From positions 62,001 to 126,000 of the forward strand of contig JAVTVJ010000017.1 in NCBI GenBank assembly GCA_034509425.1: 64,000 nucleotides of DNA. The letters are read 5' to 3'. Origin of the DNA: Eopsaltria australis (lineage: Eukaryota; Chordata; Aves; Passeriformes; Petroicidae). Below the pieces are notes generated by a model that saw only the letters and a list, made by a program, of their open reading frames with translations, was not told the DNA's origin and searched no databases. The position numbers and the translations under genes were made by a program. Below are positions 21,043 to 32,028 of this stretch, piece by piece. Every line of letters starts with the position of its first letter. Position 1 is the first letter of the stretch.

Positions 21043-22730
21043 CTAACATAAAACCTTACCCTTTGCCACTAGGGGCCAGAGAAGGAATTTCCCCTGTGAT
21101 ATCAGATTTAAGGGAAGATGGGATAATTGTTCCCACTCATTCCCCACACAATTCTCCTGTATGGCCAGTAAGGAAATCTAATGGAAAATGGCGATTGACA
21201 GTAGATTACAGGAAATTAAATGCCAATACAGCACCTTTGACAGCAGCAGTTCCTAACATCGCTGAATTAATTGCTACGATACATGAACACGCTCATCCAA
21301 TTTTAGCCACTATTGATGTTAAAGACATGTTCTTTATGGTCCCACTATAGGAAGATGACCAAGAACGCTTTGCTTTTATCTGGGAAGGAATACAATACAC
21401 GTTTACCCGATTACCACAAGGCTACCGCCACTCTCCCACACTGGCACACTATGCCCTGGCCCAGGAACTGTCTTTAATTCCAATAGATGAGGAAGTAAAG
21501 ATCTATCAATACATCGATGATGTACTAATTGGAGGTCCAGACACTGTGAAAGAGGGAAACACTCAGAACCGCATCATTAAACACCTTGAGAGTGTAGGTT
21601 TACAAATACCAGAAGACAAAATCCAGCATCCCTCCCCTGAAGTTAAATTCCTGGGTATCTGGTGGAAGGGAGGTGCTGTTTGTATCCCTGCTGAAACATT
21701 AACCTCACTAGAGCAAGTAAAGATACCAGAGAACAAAAAAGAACTGCAGCACGTGCTGGGAATTCTAGTCTTTTAGAGAAAACATATCCCTGATTTCTCA
21801 ATCATTGCACGGCCTTTATATGACCTAACATGTAAAAAGGCAAAATGGGAGTGGGCTCCACTACACAGTGAGGCCTTGAAATTATTAACCTTTGAAGCTG
21901 GCATGCATCAGGTTTTGGGTCCTTTGCATCCTACAGATCCTCTCCTCATAGAATGGGGCTTTGCCTTCCATGGTTTGTCAGTCCACATGTGGCAGAAGGG
22001 ACCTGAGGCTCCCCCTCGCCCCATTGGATTCTACTCTAGGAGTTTCAAAGATGCCAAAAGAAGGTACTCTGATTGGGAAAAGGGGCTGTTTGTGGTCACT
22101 GTTGCATTACAAGAAGCAGAAAAAATCCTCCACCAGCAGCCTATCCTGCTCAGGGGACCATTCAGAGTACTGAAGATTGTGCTTAGCAGCACCCCCCCAC
22201 CTGTAGGAGTCGCACAGCGAGAAACTGTCAGAAAATGGTATGCCCAAATTGAGCACTACTCTCTGAGCAGGGAAATTGAAGAGGGAACCCCTAAACTCCT
22301 AGAAATTCAAGACCCTCTTCCTGAATCTCTTGATACTAAACCTCCTCCCTCTGTCATTAACCCAGCCCCTCCCTATTCTTCTGACCTAACTAATGTTTGG
22401 TTCACAGATGCATCAGCAAAAAGGGAGGGGAAGATGTGGAAATACAGAGCAGTAGCCCTCTGAGTGGATGGTGAGGGGGACAGAATTGTTTCAGAGGGAG
22501 AAGGTAGTGCACAAGTGGGGGAACTGGTGGCAGTTTGGAGTGTCATTACCCAGAAGGTATGCAATCAACATTCCCTATACATCTACACTGACTCATATGC
22601 AGTATTCAAAGGATGTACTGAGTGACTCCCTTTCTGGGAACAAAATAACTGGGAAGTCAACCGTGTTCCAATTTGGGAAAAAGGGAAATAGGAGGACATT
22701 CTAGGAATTGCTAAAAATCACCAGATCTTT
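21043..22730 (+). pseudogene. P2 reverse transcriptase and RNase H, with stops
   Basis: RT fingers and palm are in 21063-21350 (WPVRKSNGKWRLTVDYRKLN, ATIDVKDMFF). A stop at 21348-21350 is followed by FTRLPQGY and the catalytic YIDD (21510-21521). A further stop (TAG) at 21774-21776 precedes the connection domain. The frame 21876-22463 reads through into RNase H, where WFTDASAK carries the first catalytic Asp. The rest of RNase H (22464-22730) is shifted. Few lesions for such a length, consistent with modest age. Confidence 0.88.
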
Positions 22731-23696
22731 GTGGGGTGGGTTGCAGCCCACCAAAATAATGACACTTTATCACACCAGTTTAACAACCAGGTAGACTCCC
22801 TCACCCGTTTAGCCCCCTTGGCAGTAGAAATGGAAAATGAAAGTTGGGAGCATCTATTAGAGTGGTTACATGTCAAACGGGGACACTCAGGGATTAAGGA
22901 TTTACTGAGGGAAGCTAATAGTCGAGGATGGCCGGTAACCAAAGAACAGTGTTCTACTGTAATAACTGCATGTGGGGAATGCCATACCCGGTTTGACCGG
23001 CACCCCTTACAAGACCCTCCACTGCACTTGAGGGAGGGAAAAGGATTGTGGGATGTCTGGCAAGTAGATTACATTGGTCTTTTCAGAAGATCAAATGGGA
23101 AAACACATGTATTGGTTGGAGTAGAAATAATTTCTGGATTGACACAAGCTGCAGCGGTATCAAAAGCAACTGGGGAAAATACTATTAAGAACTTGCAGCT
23201 ATGGTTCAGCTGTCTGCCAAAGCCTAAATCAATACAATCTGATAATGGCAGTCACTTCACTGCAAAAGCAGTACAGGATTGGGCCAAAGCTGAAGGTATG
23301 CAGTGGGTATTCCACACCCCCTATTACCCTCAGGCCAATGGCATAGTAGAAAGGACCAATGGTCTACTGAAACGGTTCCTCAAACCACATGAACCCGGAT
23401 GGGCAGATCGCATTTGGGATGCAGTGACCAAAATAAATGACCGACGGGGGGTAAACGGCCCCCACCTTACCGCCTTTTGTCCCACTGCCCCCACAATAGT
23501 TCCTGATTCTCTGAGTCCAGCTAATCCTAAAACTCCCACACAGCACCCAGGACAGCCCGTGCTGGTGAAACTACCCACCATTGGCCAGGTGCCACTGGTT
23601 TTAAAAACTCCATTGAATAAATACACTTGGATAGCAACGGATGCTCACAACAAAGAGCATAAAATCAGTAGTAGATGGATTATCCCATCCTTTTAA
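22731..23696 (+). CDS. P2 integrase region, one intact open frame (321 codons)
   Basis: Integrase inserts viral DNA into the host genome. This frame holds an HHCC-like zinc domain (HVKRGHSG ... CGECH), a DDE core (WQVDYIG; SDNGSHF; NGIVERTNGLL) and a C-terminal domain ending SSRWIIPSF before a TAA. No internal stop is present. The first Met is internal to the pol polyprotein, not a true start. Without an intact upstream frame it is unlikely to be expressed as part of Gag-Pol. Confidence 0.85.
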   Translation: MGWVAAHQNNDTLSHQFNNQVDSLTRLAPLAVEMENESWEHLLEWLHVKRGHSGIKDLLREANSRGWPVTKEQCSTVITACGECHTRFDRHPLQDPPLHLREGKGLWDVWQVDYIGLFRRSNGKTHVLVGVEIISGLTQAAAVSKATGENTIKNLQLWFSCLPKPKSIQSDNGSHFTAKAVQDWAKAEGMQWVFHTPYYPQANGIVERTNGLLKRFLKPHEPGWADRIWDAVTKINDRRGVNGPHLTAFCPTAPTIVPDSLSPANPKTPTQHPGQPVLVKLPTIGQVPLVLKTPLNKYTWIATDAHNKEHKISSRWIIPSF

Positions 23697-23801
23697 CCTG
23701 GTTCAAGAGCAAACCGAGTTTATTTTTTCTGATCTTTTACAGGTGGAAATCTAAACTCGAAGGGACGAAGAAGAAACCCTTCGCATGATTTATACCCCAC
23801 T

Positions 23802-26711
23802 ATGCCTTGTCATTTCATTTCTAGGAATAATTGTAGCTTTAGTATGTGGGTCCTGTTCTTTTTGTATATATGGATATGTTTACCTGCTGCTGAGACTGGA
23901 GAGCCAATCACAGAGAATGGAAGCCGTAATTCTACAAACCTTGCATGGGAATTAATTCTGGGGTTTACGCGTCTTTGGAATCAGACCGACCAAGGGATTT
24001 GTGTGGCTCTTCCCCTCTCTGCAGAGCAGGGCCTAAGATTTTTTGTGACCCCCACAGATCTTTCAATCAATTTAAGTGAACCACAACGTCGGGAAAGACC
24101 TTACACTTTCATACCTATCCCTTGGTGGTTGAAAGTTAAACTGCCTTTAAAATGGAGAACCCACTATCTATTAATTGAGGGAACCTCCGAGGTTGTGGAG
24201 CGCCCCCGTTTCCCATACCAAGTAAAACTTAATGATACATATTTTGCATATCATAATAATGAGCAAGAGTTTAACAGTCGAGATATGTGTAATATGTCTC
24301 ATCCAGAAGTCAACATTTCACTGGGCCCCGGAGAAACTGGCATACCTGAGGGGGTTGGGGAAAGTACATTGCTGCCAGGGATATATCAAATTCATAAATA
24401 CCTAACTAATAAGGCCCCTTGTCAATCTTTCCCCTTTGATCCCATCTTTCACCCATTGAGGGATTAAGGCACCATATGTGCTAACGGTTAACTTTTCATG
24501 GTGCATAGAATTACCCAGCGGAGCCAGAACATTACCTATAGACTCTTTCAACTATATGTAAATGTGGTCAAGAGAGAACCCTACCTTAAAACCTTTAAAG
24601 TATGTGAACACACCCCCTCAGCGAGCCCATTTGGGCTTATTCCAATGTGCAAGGGTAATCAATTGTACTACAGGTCCTGGGGACCCCCTTGAGACTTGGT
24701 TAATTGAGAAGATACGTGTCTTAATATGTGATATGTGCATCTGTTGGGGATATCCCTCTATGGGTTTTAAAAATCAAGACCCGCTGTGTAATTCTACAGC
24801 TAATTCCAAGAAGTACTGGGCCCACATCCAACAGGCACAATATTGTGGGATACCTCCTACCCACTACCCATTAAAAAATATTCCAATTGCATCATCTCCC
24901 CAAATGTATTTGATAGATTATAATGACACTTGGACTTGCAAGACAAGCAACTATCCTGCACCGCTTGGATTAGCTTGGGGATGTTCTGAGGGAAAATTTT
25001 ATTCACGGTTAAGTTTAACTCAACATGCTGGTTTAAGGTGTGGGATAGTACTCCTGTCCATTTGCCCAAATCGAGTCTTCCACTATTCATTAGCAGGAAG
25101 AACACGGGGAGAACTATACTCACCTGAACAGGGCCATGAATGGATCAGTGTTGAAGGTTGGATTTAGTTCTTTTCCTCAGGAATTTTTCTCCCATGGGTT
25201 GCTAAGACACAAATGACTGGGTACTTAAGAGGAACAAAGCACAAGGCTAGAGCCTTTCTCCTTGGCAGGGTGGGGTAGAATTGCCCCTCATGGAAGCCGG
25301 GCCTAACAATGCGAGATTTGGGAGAGACTGAAAAGCAAGGGCAGGGGGGAGGTCACGCCCTCTTGCTCGGGACCCTCAGAGCGGGACGGTCGGAGCTGCT
25401 GTCTACTGAACCCACGGCGCCCTGAGAAGCCAGCACGGAGCTGCCAGTCTGTCTGCTGTGAGTCTTTTTTCCTCCCTGCCCATCAGGAGCCGACCTGCCT
25501 GCCACCAGCCTGTCTCTCCCCCCCCGCTCCTCCTCGCCGCTCCGAGTTTCCTCGCTACATTGTGGCGGGGTTTCCCCCCCTGCACGTCCAGACCTCTTGC
25601 CGTCCCAGCTCCCTGTGTCCGGGGATCCTGCTGTGGCACCGACACCAGCTGCCCCTCCCGAGGGTCTGTGGAACAAAGGCTCTCCTCCACCCCTCCGTGC
25701 TTCGGGCAGTCGCCATTTGCCGTGTGCTACCTGAGCTCACGCCGGAGCGCCCCCTGCAGCCGCCGAGGAATCATCACACCCAGAGCGCCCCTGCAGGCTG
25801 TGACTGGAACTGCACCAAAAGGAAAAGGTGCCTGGAAGCCGAGCAGGCTGCCACTGGGTTTCTGGTTCTGTTTGTTAGTTAACGTTATAGTTGTTGTTAT
25901 TTGTCATCTTTGTTTTAGATATTAGTAAAGAACTGTTATTCCTATTTCCATATCTTTGCCTAAGAGCCTCTTGATTTCAAATTTATAATAGTTCGGAGGG
26001 AGAGGGGTTACAGTTTCCCATTCCAAGGGAGGCTCCTGCCTTCCTTAACAGACACCTGTCCTTCAAACCAGGACAATCAGCAACCTATACGCCCCAGATT
26101 ATTACACAGTAGGACAAAAGATAGCTTTGGGATTTAGGGTAGTCTTTACACCCTACTCAGTTATCAGACAGCACCAATGGGCTCTGGAAAATCTCACATG
26201 GCAGGTGCATACCCTCAGTGATTGGACCAGGTATGCATTTGGAGACCTTAACTTGCAAGTCCACCAAGTGTCAAAAATGGCTTTACAAAATCGTTTAGCA
26301 TTAGACATGTTGTTACTAAAAGAGCAAGGTGTATGTGAAATGTTAAAGCGTACTGAAACTGAATGTTTTATTACTGTTCACAATGCCACAGTGTCAATTG
26401 AAGAGGCTCGAGCCAAGATGAAAGAAATTGCTGATCAAACATCAGAACTTTTCCAATCGCTCCAACACAAAGGCTGGTTTCAAGGAGCAGACCCCAACTC
26501 CTGGCTGATATCCATACTCCACTCTTTGGGACTAACAGGCTGGGGACAATGGCTAATGAAAATTGGATTAATGATTGCAATTGGATTTATATTCTTAATG
26601 ACTGGGATAGCTATTGTACGCTGCATGATTACTCGTATTATTGCTTCTGCTTCTTCTATCTTTTCTCCTACTGTCCGCTATGTATGTATCACCCCCGTGG
26701 ACAACCCATAA
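23802..26711 (+). pseudogene. P2 env (surface and transmembrane subunits), frameshifted and split
   Basis: The envelope glycoprotein mediates receptor binding and fusion. 23802-24467 has a hydrophobic signal-like segment (MWVLFFLYIWICLPA) and several N-glycosylation sites. After a frameshift near 24468 the surface part continues to 25148. A solo LTR interrupts at 25149-26075. The TM part (26127-26711) has an immunosuppressive-domain-like segment (LQNRLALDMLLLKEQGVC) and a membrane anchor (GLMIAIGFIFLMTGIAIV). Its cysteines are C-x9-C rather than the usual C-x6-CC. Non-functional as it stands. Confidence 0.85.
25149..26075 (+). mobile_element. Solo LTR nested in P2 env
   Basis: TGTTGAAGGTTGG...CAAACCAGGACA, 927 bp, with a perfect 5-bp target duplication ATCAG (25144-25148 and 26076-26080). 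Same family as 4481-5695 and 11762-12718. It must postdate P2. ORFs inside it (up to 155 codons) are not genes. Confidence 0.95.
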
Positions 26712-26766
26712 ACTGAAGATTACTGGGAAAGAGACATTAATTACAATGTTTGAGTCATGGGGTGGC

Positions 26767-27624
26767 TGTCAGAGACTGAAAACAGTTAATGCCTCAAACA
26801 TTGATATAAAGTTTTGATCAGAGAAGCCTCCCTGAGGATACCTGACTGGGACTTTGGACTGAGCTAAACTGCTGAGATTAGATAAAGGGAAAAGCCTATT
26901 GTTCAGTCATCTCAGTCTGAGGGAAAGGAATGCGTCCACAGAGGCTGAAGCCACCAGCTGTACTGAGAATCATTTCTGGCTGAGTTTGGGGTGGGGACAG
27001 AGCACAGCTCACAGAAGCCAAGTTTGCACAGTCTTACCCCCCCAGCTGAAGGGGGGAGGAGGATGGCATAACCTCTGGCCAGAGGCAATATACACTCATC
27101 CTCCAGTACACAAACTGGCCCAGCTGTGGAACCCCCAACCCCACAAGCCACATCCACGGGACTCTCACGTGAAAAGCAGCTGAGGGGGAGTCACAATCCA
27201 TCACAGACCCCCCAAAGTGCTCCCCAGATGCCTTGCACCACAGGAGCACACGTGATGCAAGCAGAGTCTGCTGCTAGAGGCTGCCCCCTCCCCCGGGGGG
27301 ACATGCCTGGACATTTCCACCTGGCCTGAGTGTATATTAAGCCATGGCATTCTGTGCTTTTGGGGGGGACTTCCACCACCGAGACCAGCTGAAGAGGACA
27401 TCAGGACACCAGTGGGGCCCACGGAGTGGTGATACTTCATTGTCCCTGTCCCTCTCTGTCCCCCCATCTTTCTCCCTACTCCCCCTTTTCTCTCTTTTCT
27501 TCTCTCTTTCTCTCTCATATTTACTATCAAATAAAACTCATACTATTGATTGGCATATGGTCTCGTTTGTACCTTAATTCAGGCAGAGGTATTTCTAAAG
27601 AACTTTAATAACTAGATCATAACA
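26767..27624 (+). mobile_element. P2 3' LTR
   Basis: 858 bp, same ends as the 5' LTR. The differences from the 5' LTR cluster in its first 110 bases plus a G-run length change and a few others. Followed by the right duplication GTAGC. Confidence 0.93.
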
Positions 27625-27981
27625 GTAGCTGGTACAGTGCTGGGTTTTGGATTCAGTATGAGAATAATGTTGATAACACACGGATGTTTTGGCTGTTGCC
27701 CAGCAGTGCTCACCCTGAGTCCATGACTTTGCAGTGTCTCATGCTCTGACAGCGAGCAGGTGCACAAGCTGGGAGTGGGCACAGCCAAGACAGATCACCT
27801 GAACTGGCCAAAGGGATAATCCATAACATAGAGCTGGGAGTGGCTAATCACTGCTCGAGGACTGGCTGGGCATCAGTCAGCAGGTGGTGAGCAATGGTAT
27901 TGTGCATCAGTGGTGTTTCTTAGGTTTTATTCCCCTCCTCTCTCCTTTTCATTACTGTTAATTATTATATTTTATTTCAAA
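27625..27981 (+). mobile_element. ERVL-type solo LTR, middle part (continued from 17714)
   Basis: GTAGCTGGTACAGTGCTGGGTTTTGG... continues the LTR begun at 17670, through a segment typical of avian ERVL LTRs (TGAGAATAATGTTGATAACACAC, GGGCATCAGTC). It is interrupted at 27982 by another LTR. Confidence 0.8.
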
Positions 27982-28412
27982 TGATGCCTTAGGATTTTAG
28001 CTTTCATATTTTTCAAATCCTGTACTGCTTTAGTGTATAAACTCCATATAGAGTGTTAGTTACTGTCTTCACATTTTGGTCAGTCAAAAAATATCCTCTA
28101 GGCCTGAAACTCAAGGACATCCTATTGCCTCAGGCCCTGAAAAGTATAAACAAAAAGTGAGTTAGGGGGGAACAAACTGGGGGTATATGACTTCATTACC
28201 TGAAGCTGTAATTGGAGGATTAATCCCGGATATGTAAATGGACCAAACTTATATCTGTATGAAAAACTCGTGACCACTGTCCATCTTGGGTGCAGCCTCT
28301 GGGAGGCTTCTCACTGCCCAAGGTGTACCTACTGAAGGCCTTCAATAAATACCTACTTTTATTCTCTTAATCTTGTCTAGCTTCTGTTCTAGGTAGCCAC
28401 TCCAAGGCATCA
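27982..28412 (+). mobile_element. Solo LTR (431 bp) nested in the ERVL-type LTR
   Basis: Ends form an extended inverted repeat TGATGCCTT...AAGGCATCA. TATAAAC occurs near 28145 and AATAAAT near 28344. The end type matches the LTR at 49198-49655 (TGATGCCT...AGGCATCA). The flanks do not show a clean target duplication, so end positions carry some uncertainty. Confidence 0.75.
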
Positions 28413-28545
28413 CAGTTATTAACTTGTTCTTATCTCAACCCACAAGTCTTACCTTTTTTTACCTCCAGTTCTCCTCCCCATCCCACTGCAGGGGGAGAGT
28501 GAGCAAGCTGCTGTGTGGTACTTAGTTCCCAGCTGGAGTTGCCTT
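28413..28545 (+). mobile_element. ERVL-type solo LTR, terminal part
   Basis: CTTGTTCTTATCTCAACCCACAAGTC... and GTGTGGTACTTAGTTCCCAGCTGG are typical terminal segments of this LTR family (compare the minus-strand copy starting at 63830). The expected terminal CA is not clear, so the right end is approximate. Confidence 0.75.
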
Positions 28546-28589
28546 TTTCTCTTAAATTAAGGTTAATCTTATAGGACACTGATGATTCT

Positions 28590-28708
28590 TCACAGAATCA
28601 CACAATATTCTAAGTTGGAAAGGACCCACAAGGATCATCAAGTCCAACCCTCAAGTGAATGGCCCGTAATTAAACCATGACACTAAGGCAAAGTGGCATC
28701 TAGTACCC
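28590..28708 (-). mobile_element. CR1 LINE 3' terminus, minus strand
   Basis: CACAGAATCACACAATATTC...TGGAAAGGACCC...AAGTCCAACCCT is the reverse complement of the conserved CR1 3' end. It is cut at 28708 by provirus P3 (GTACCC duplication). Confidence 0.85.
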
Positions 28709-29111
28709 TGTTGGAGAATAACTATCTCTGGCTGCACGGACATAAAGTATAAGTGAGCAATCCAGGCCCCTTAGATGAGAGCTAGGCCTCTGCTCAAGGT
28801 TACTTGTAAGACAGCTGTGGGAAAGAGAGACATGAAAGCCAAAAACAAGCTCCAGGTGTCTAAAGACTAACTTGGCAGAAGAAACTGTTATTGTAGCCTT
28901 CTGATACTAACTTAGTGCTCTAATTAGAGAAAAGTCCCATGTGAAACTTCTGTATGAGAACAAACACTGTGTGTATAGTAGAAGGGAAACTTATCACGTA
29001 GTTTTATTTTGGGCACGCAGAGAAGCATAAGTATGCTCACTGTCTGACAATAAACGAGCTTGATTTATCACTCACATTGAGTTGGCGCCTTGCTCCTCTC
29101 ACCCCCCGACA
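28709..29111 (+). mobile_element. P3 5' LTR
   Basis: TGTTGGAGAATAAC...CACCCCCCGACA, 403 bp, with AATAAACGAG poly(A) signal near 29050. The same length as the 3' LTR. Confidence 0.93.
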
Positions 29112-29113
29112 AA

Positions 29114-29131
29114 TGGTGACCCCGACGTGAT
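29114..29131 (+). promoter_or_regulatory. P3 primer binding site, tRNA-Trp type
   Basis: TGGTGACCCCGACGTGAT lies two bases after the 5' LTR. This 18-mer is complementary to the 3' end of tRNA-Trp, the primer used by avian alpharetroviruses. It primes minus-strand DNA synthesis. Confidence 0.9.
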
Positions 29132-29395
29132 GGACGGGACCGGCAAGATTGGGAAAGCACCGGGAGCAGTGACTGGGGAGCTAAAATCTATACCTTTTGC
29201 ACAGCGAAAAGTTGATCCGAGAGCTTGGGCCTCTGAAAGGGGACCCGCCGCCCAAAAAGGCTACACTCTGATAAGCTGTGAGGCGATCGTGAAATCGCGG
29301 AGAGACGCGGCGCGGTAAGACACGGAAAGGCCAGCGCGGAAAGACGCGGAGGGGCAAGTGCGATCAGCCAGACGTTGTAAGCCGGCTGGACGAAG

Positions 29396-29551
29396 ATGGA
29401 CCGAGAGGTAACCTTAAACTTATTAACGCGCTTTTTAGAAAAGCGGGCAAGGAGCAAAGAGACCCTAAAGCAAATAGCAGAACTAGTTACATTAAGAAAG
29501 GCAAAGGGTTGTTTTAGAGACCCTAATGCGATGTTTAAAGTGCCAAAATAA
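29396..29551 (+). pseudogene. P3 gag N-terminal fragment (51 codons)
   Basis: Opens with a Met after a 265-base leader and encodes a short helical, Lys/Leu-rich, matrix-like segment (NLLTRFLEKRARSKETLKQI) that ends at TAA. A second open block (29739-29996) in another frame is Pro-rich at its end and may be further gag. Without capsid or nucleocapsid motifs it is a remnant, perhaps retained because gag 5' sequence helps RNA packaging. Confidence 0.5.
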
Positions 29552-31848
29552 CAGCCAGGGAGGAGATGGAGATGGACAAAGAACAGCTAGCAGACCTAAC
29601 CCTCCTCCAACTTATCATCTCTGTAAGAAAATTGAAATGTAATAATTCCATTATTCAAAGTCTCCTAAAAGTAAACTTAAGACTGTATACTAACCCTGGG
29701 AGCGGGAGTAGCCTTTCAGATACCCATCTGGGAGACAATTGAGAAGGCACTGTGAGACGCGATCAGTAATAGCAAAACAACCACTCAAACCAGTCACCCG
29801 AGACCAACCACCTGAGTCAGCGAGAGCAGCCCTGCAATCAGACTCACCTCTACAACCCGCCAGAGAAGAAGAAACAAAAGGTGATGTACTAGAAAAATTG
29901 CTACAAGACGTGTTTAAAAAGTTAGAGAGCCCTAGCAGCCCGCCAGCCTCCAACAGCGGCCACCCAGCCCCCCCCCACCCCGCAGCGGTTTTCTAATTCT
30001 TCCCGCGGCCGCTGCAACTAGCGGCAGCTCCTGCCCTCAGCTCCAACTGTATCTCAACACGCCGGGGACAGGAGGCTACAGTGACCACGCGGCTGCCCGT
30101 CTCTAGAGCCGGCAGCGGGGAGGGACCACGGCACAGCAACAGCCACGGCTTCTCTGCGCGCCGGGCGGGCAGCGGGGACCCTTTTTTCCCAGTATCAACT
30201 TAGTAGCAACAGTTTTCCCTAACCACCAAGACCGCGCGCAGCGAAAACTTTTCCTTAGCAACAGCCTAACAACACCGATCTTCCCCGGATCAGCGGGGTG
30301 GAAGTGGCGGCGACGCTGCCCACGCTGTTCTTTTACTCCTGTAGTTGACTTTACCGTGTCCTGCCTCAAAACCTACGACTAAAAAGTGCGGAAAAGTATA
30401 GCTAAAGAATTTCCCCGTGGCTGCACGGCTCATCCCCCCCTTCCTGTTCCTCTACAACCTAGAGGACAGTGACAATGAAAAACCTTTGACTAAAAACTAC
30501 TTGAGACACTACAACTGAAAAACTTCAACTAGAAACAAAAGTTAAGAAAGTTCGCCTCAACTACGCATAGCTAGGGCCAGGGTCAGAACAAAGCCGAAGC
30601 CAAAACGGGGCCGGAGCCGAGCGGGGCCGGGGCCAAGCACAGCAAAGAAGTTTAGGCGAATCACCCCTGATGTATTAATAACTATAAATATGTTGTTAAA
30701 GTTTAAATGCTATTAGATTTATTAAGTTCTGTTAACGTTAAGTATTATGACTAATTTCTGTAAAAGTTAACTACAGTTATGCATAACTATGTGCGTTATA
30801 GCAAGGATTAAGTTCTGTTAAGATTACGCATGTAAAGTCAGGCATATGCATTCTTTTAATTATCATGTTCATGATACCATAGTCTTCGTAGTTAAAGGTA
30901 GTTGACAACGTCTGTTACTATACAGTCTGCACAACCTGTATTATGTTTATGTAACTGTCTCCATGATTTGTTCCACTTTAAGTAACCTTCCTAGTTGCTG
31001 TTTCTAACAGCTTTCTCATAAGATCTGTGTTAGGGAAATCCCTCCAGTTGGAGTCCTGGCTCTGGCCAAGCCTGGACTCTCCCTGGTCAGACATCTACCA
31101 ACAGACCCAGGTGTTTCTGCATCTAAATCATACTTAAGTCGGGTTTGACTTAGTAATTTGAGTTTATATGAGCTGCACCCCTTTTGGGGTGGACTTGGGG
31201 ACCTTGCCCGGGAGAGATCCCCCAGCCCTCTCTAAAACAAGGTGCCAACTGTTACAGACCCTGGTTGTTAGTATAGTATTCCAAAATTCAATAAAGTATT
31301 ACTCTGATTAATAACCTTCAAAAACAAGTAAATTAAAACTAATTTGCTGACCTGTTGAGTAATGAAAAATCACAAGATAACATACATCACTTAGAATGTT
31401 TAACACATGCGTGTTAGAAGTATTCTTACATCTAGTTATGTGTGTTTCTTACTACACTACCTGTGACAGATGGCTAGTAATGCCATAGACAAACTTAGGT
31501 TAATTAAAACAAAGGGGAGAATTATAGAGTTACACTATGTGTGTTATTGTTATTATGTTTATAGTAATTATTAGAATTGTGTATAGTTGTTTAATGAAGC
31601 AAGTAAACAAAATGACCAACAATATTTTGCTCGCACAAAAAGAAAGAGGGAGAATTGTTGGCAAAATGACTCCACGAACAGGGCCATAGGAGGGCTTGTG
31701 CAAAGAAAGCCTAGTTTAACTGGGACGAGTAGTAGGGCAGGCAATTCATGCTCATTTATAACAACTGAGAGAAAACACGAAGAAGATAAAGAGAGTAAAA
31801 TCGCCTTTAAGAAATTAGTTAACTAACTTAAGTATTAAAAGCTGGTTA
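29552..31848. other. P3 interior: GC-rich then AT-rich non-coding sequence
   Basis: 29740-30650 is GC-rich, with a short repeat of GGGGCCG(G/A)(A/G)GC phrases near 30605-30645. 30660-31800 is strongly AT-rich with no long frame and no pol motif. Two purine tracts resembling polypurine tracts (CAAAGGGGAGAATTA near 31510 and AAAGAGGGAGAATTGTTGG near 31645) precede the true one at 32011-32028. Confidence 0.6.
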
Positions 31849-32028
31849 ATGAAGTTTATAAAAATAGAACTAATAGTTTTAGTAGTTATTATAATCATAA
31901 GTGTATTATTGCCATATTTTGTTAAGTGTTTGACATGTATTATTGCCATATATTATTATATGTTTAATAAAAACAGTAGAAAAAAGTGTAAACCAGGTCT
32001 AGATTGTTCAAAGAAAAGAAGGGGGATT
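31849..32028 (+). pseudogene. Possible env transmembrane tail of P3, with polypurine tract
   Basis: A 75-codon frame (31849-32076) immediately before the 3' LTR encodes a long hydrophobic helix (IVLVVIIIISVLLPYFV), a second short hydrophobic stretch and a basic tail, as at the C-terminus of retroviral TM proteins; it runs on into the LTR. Its position fits, but base composition is AT-rich enough to give hydrophobic frames by chance. Confidence 0.35.

Larger units (their letters stand above)
17715..27624 (+). mobile_element. P2: nearly complete gag-pol-env provirus
   Basis: 9.9 kb (about 9.0 kb without a nested solo LTR), with a perfect 5-bp target duplication GTAGC (17710-17714 and 27625-27629) and LTRs of 857 and 858 bp that differ at about eleven positions (roughly 1%). 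Order: LTR, leader, gag, protease (DTGA), RT (YIDD), RNase H, integrase (one intact frame), env with transmembrane subunit, LTR. Gag lacks a visible zinc knuckle and pol has some ERVL-like sequence, while env has a gammaretrovirus-like TM. I leave its class open. Confidence 0.9.

Noticed and set aside
25149..26075. Possibility that the insertion in P2 env was an exon or captured gene
   Set aside because: TG...CA ends, a 5-bp ATCAG duplication and two sister copies elsewhere in the window show it is a solo LTR.
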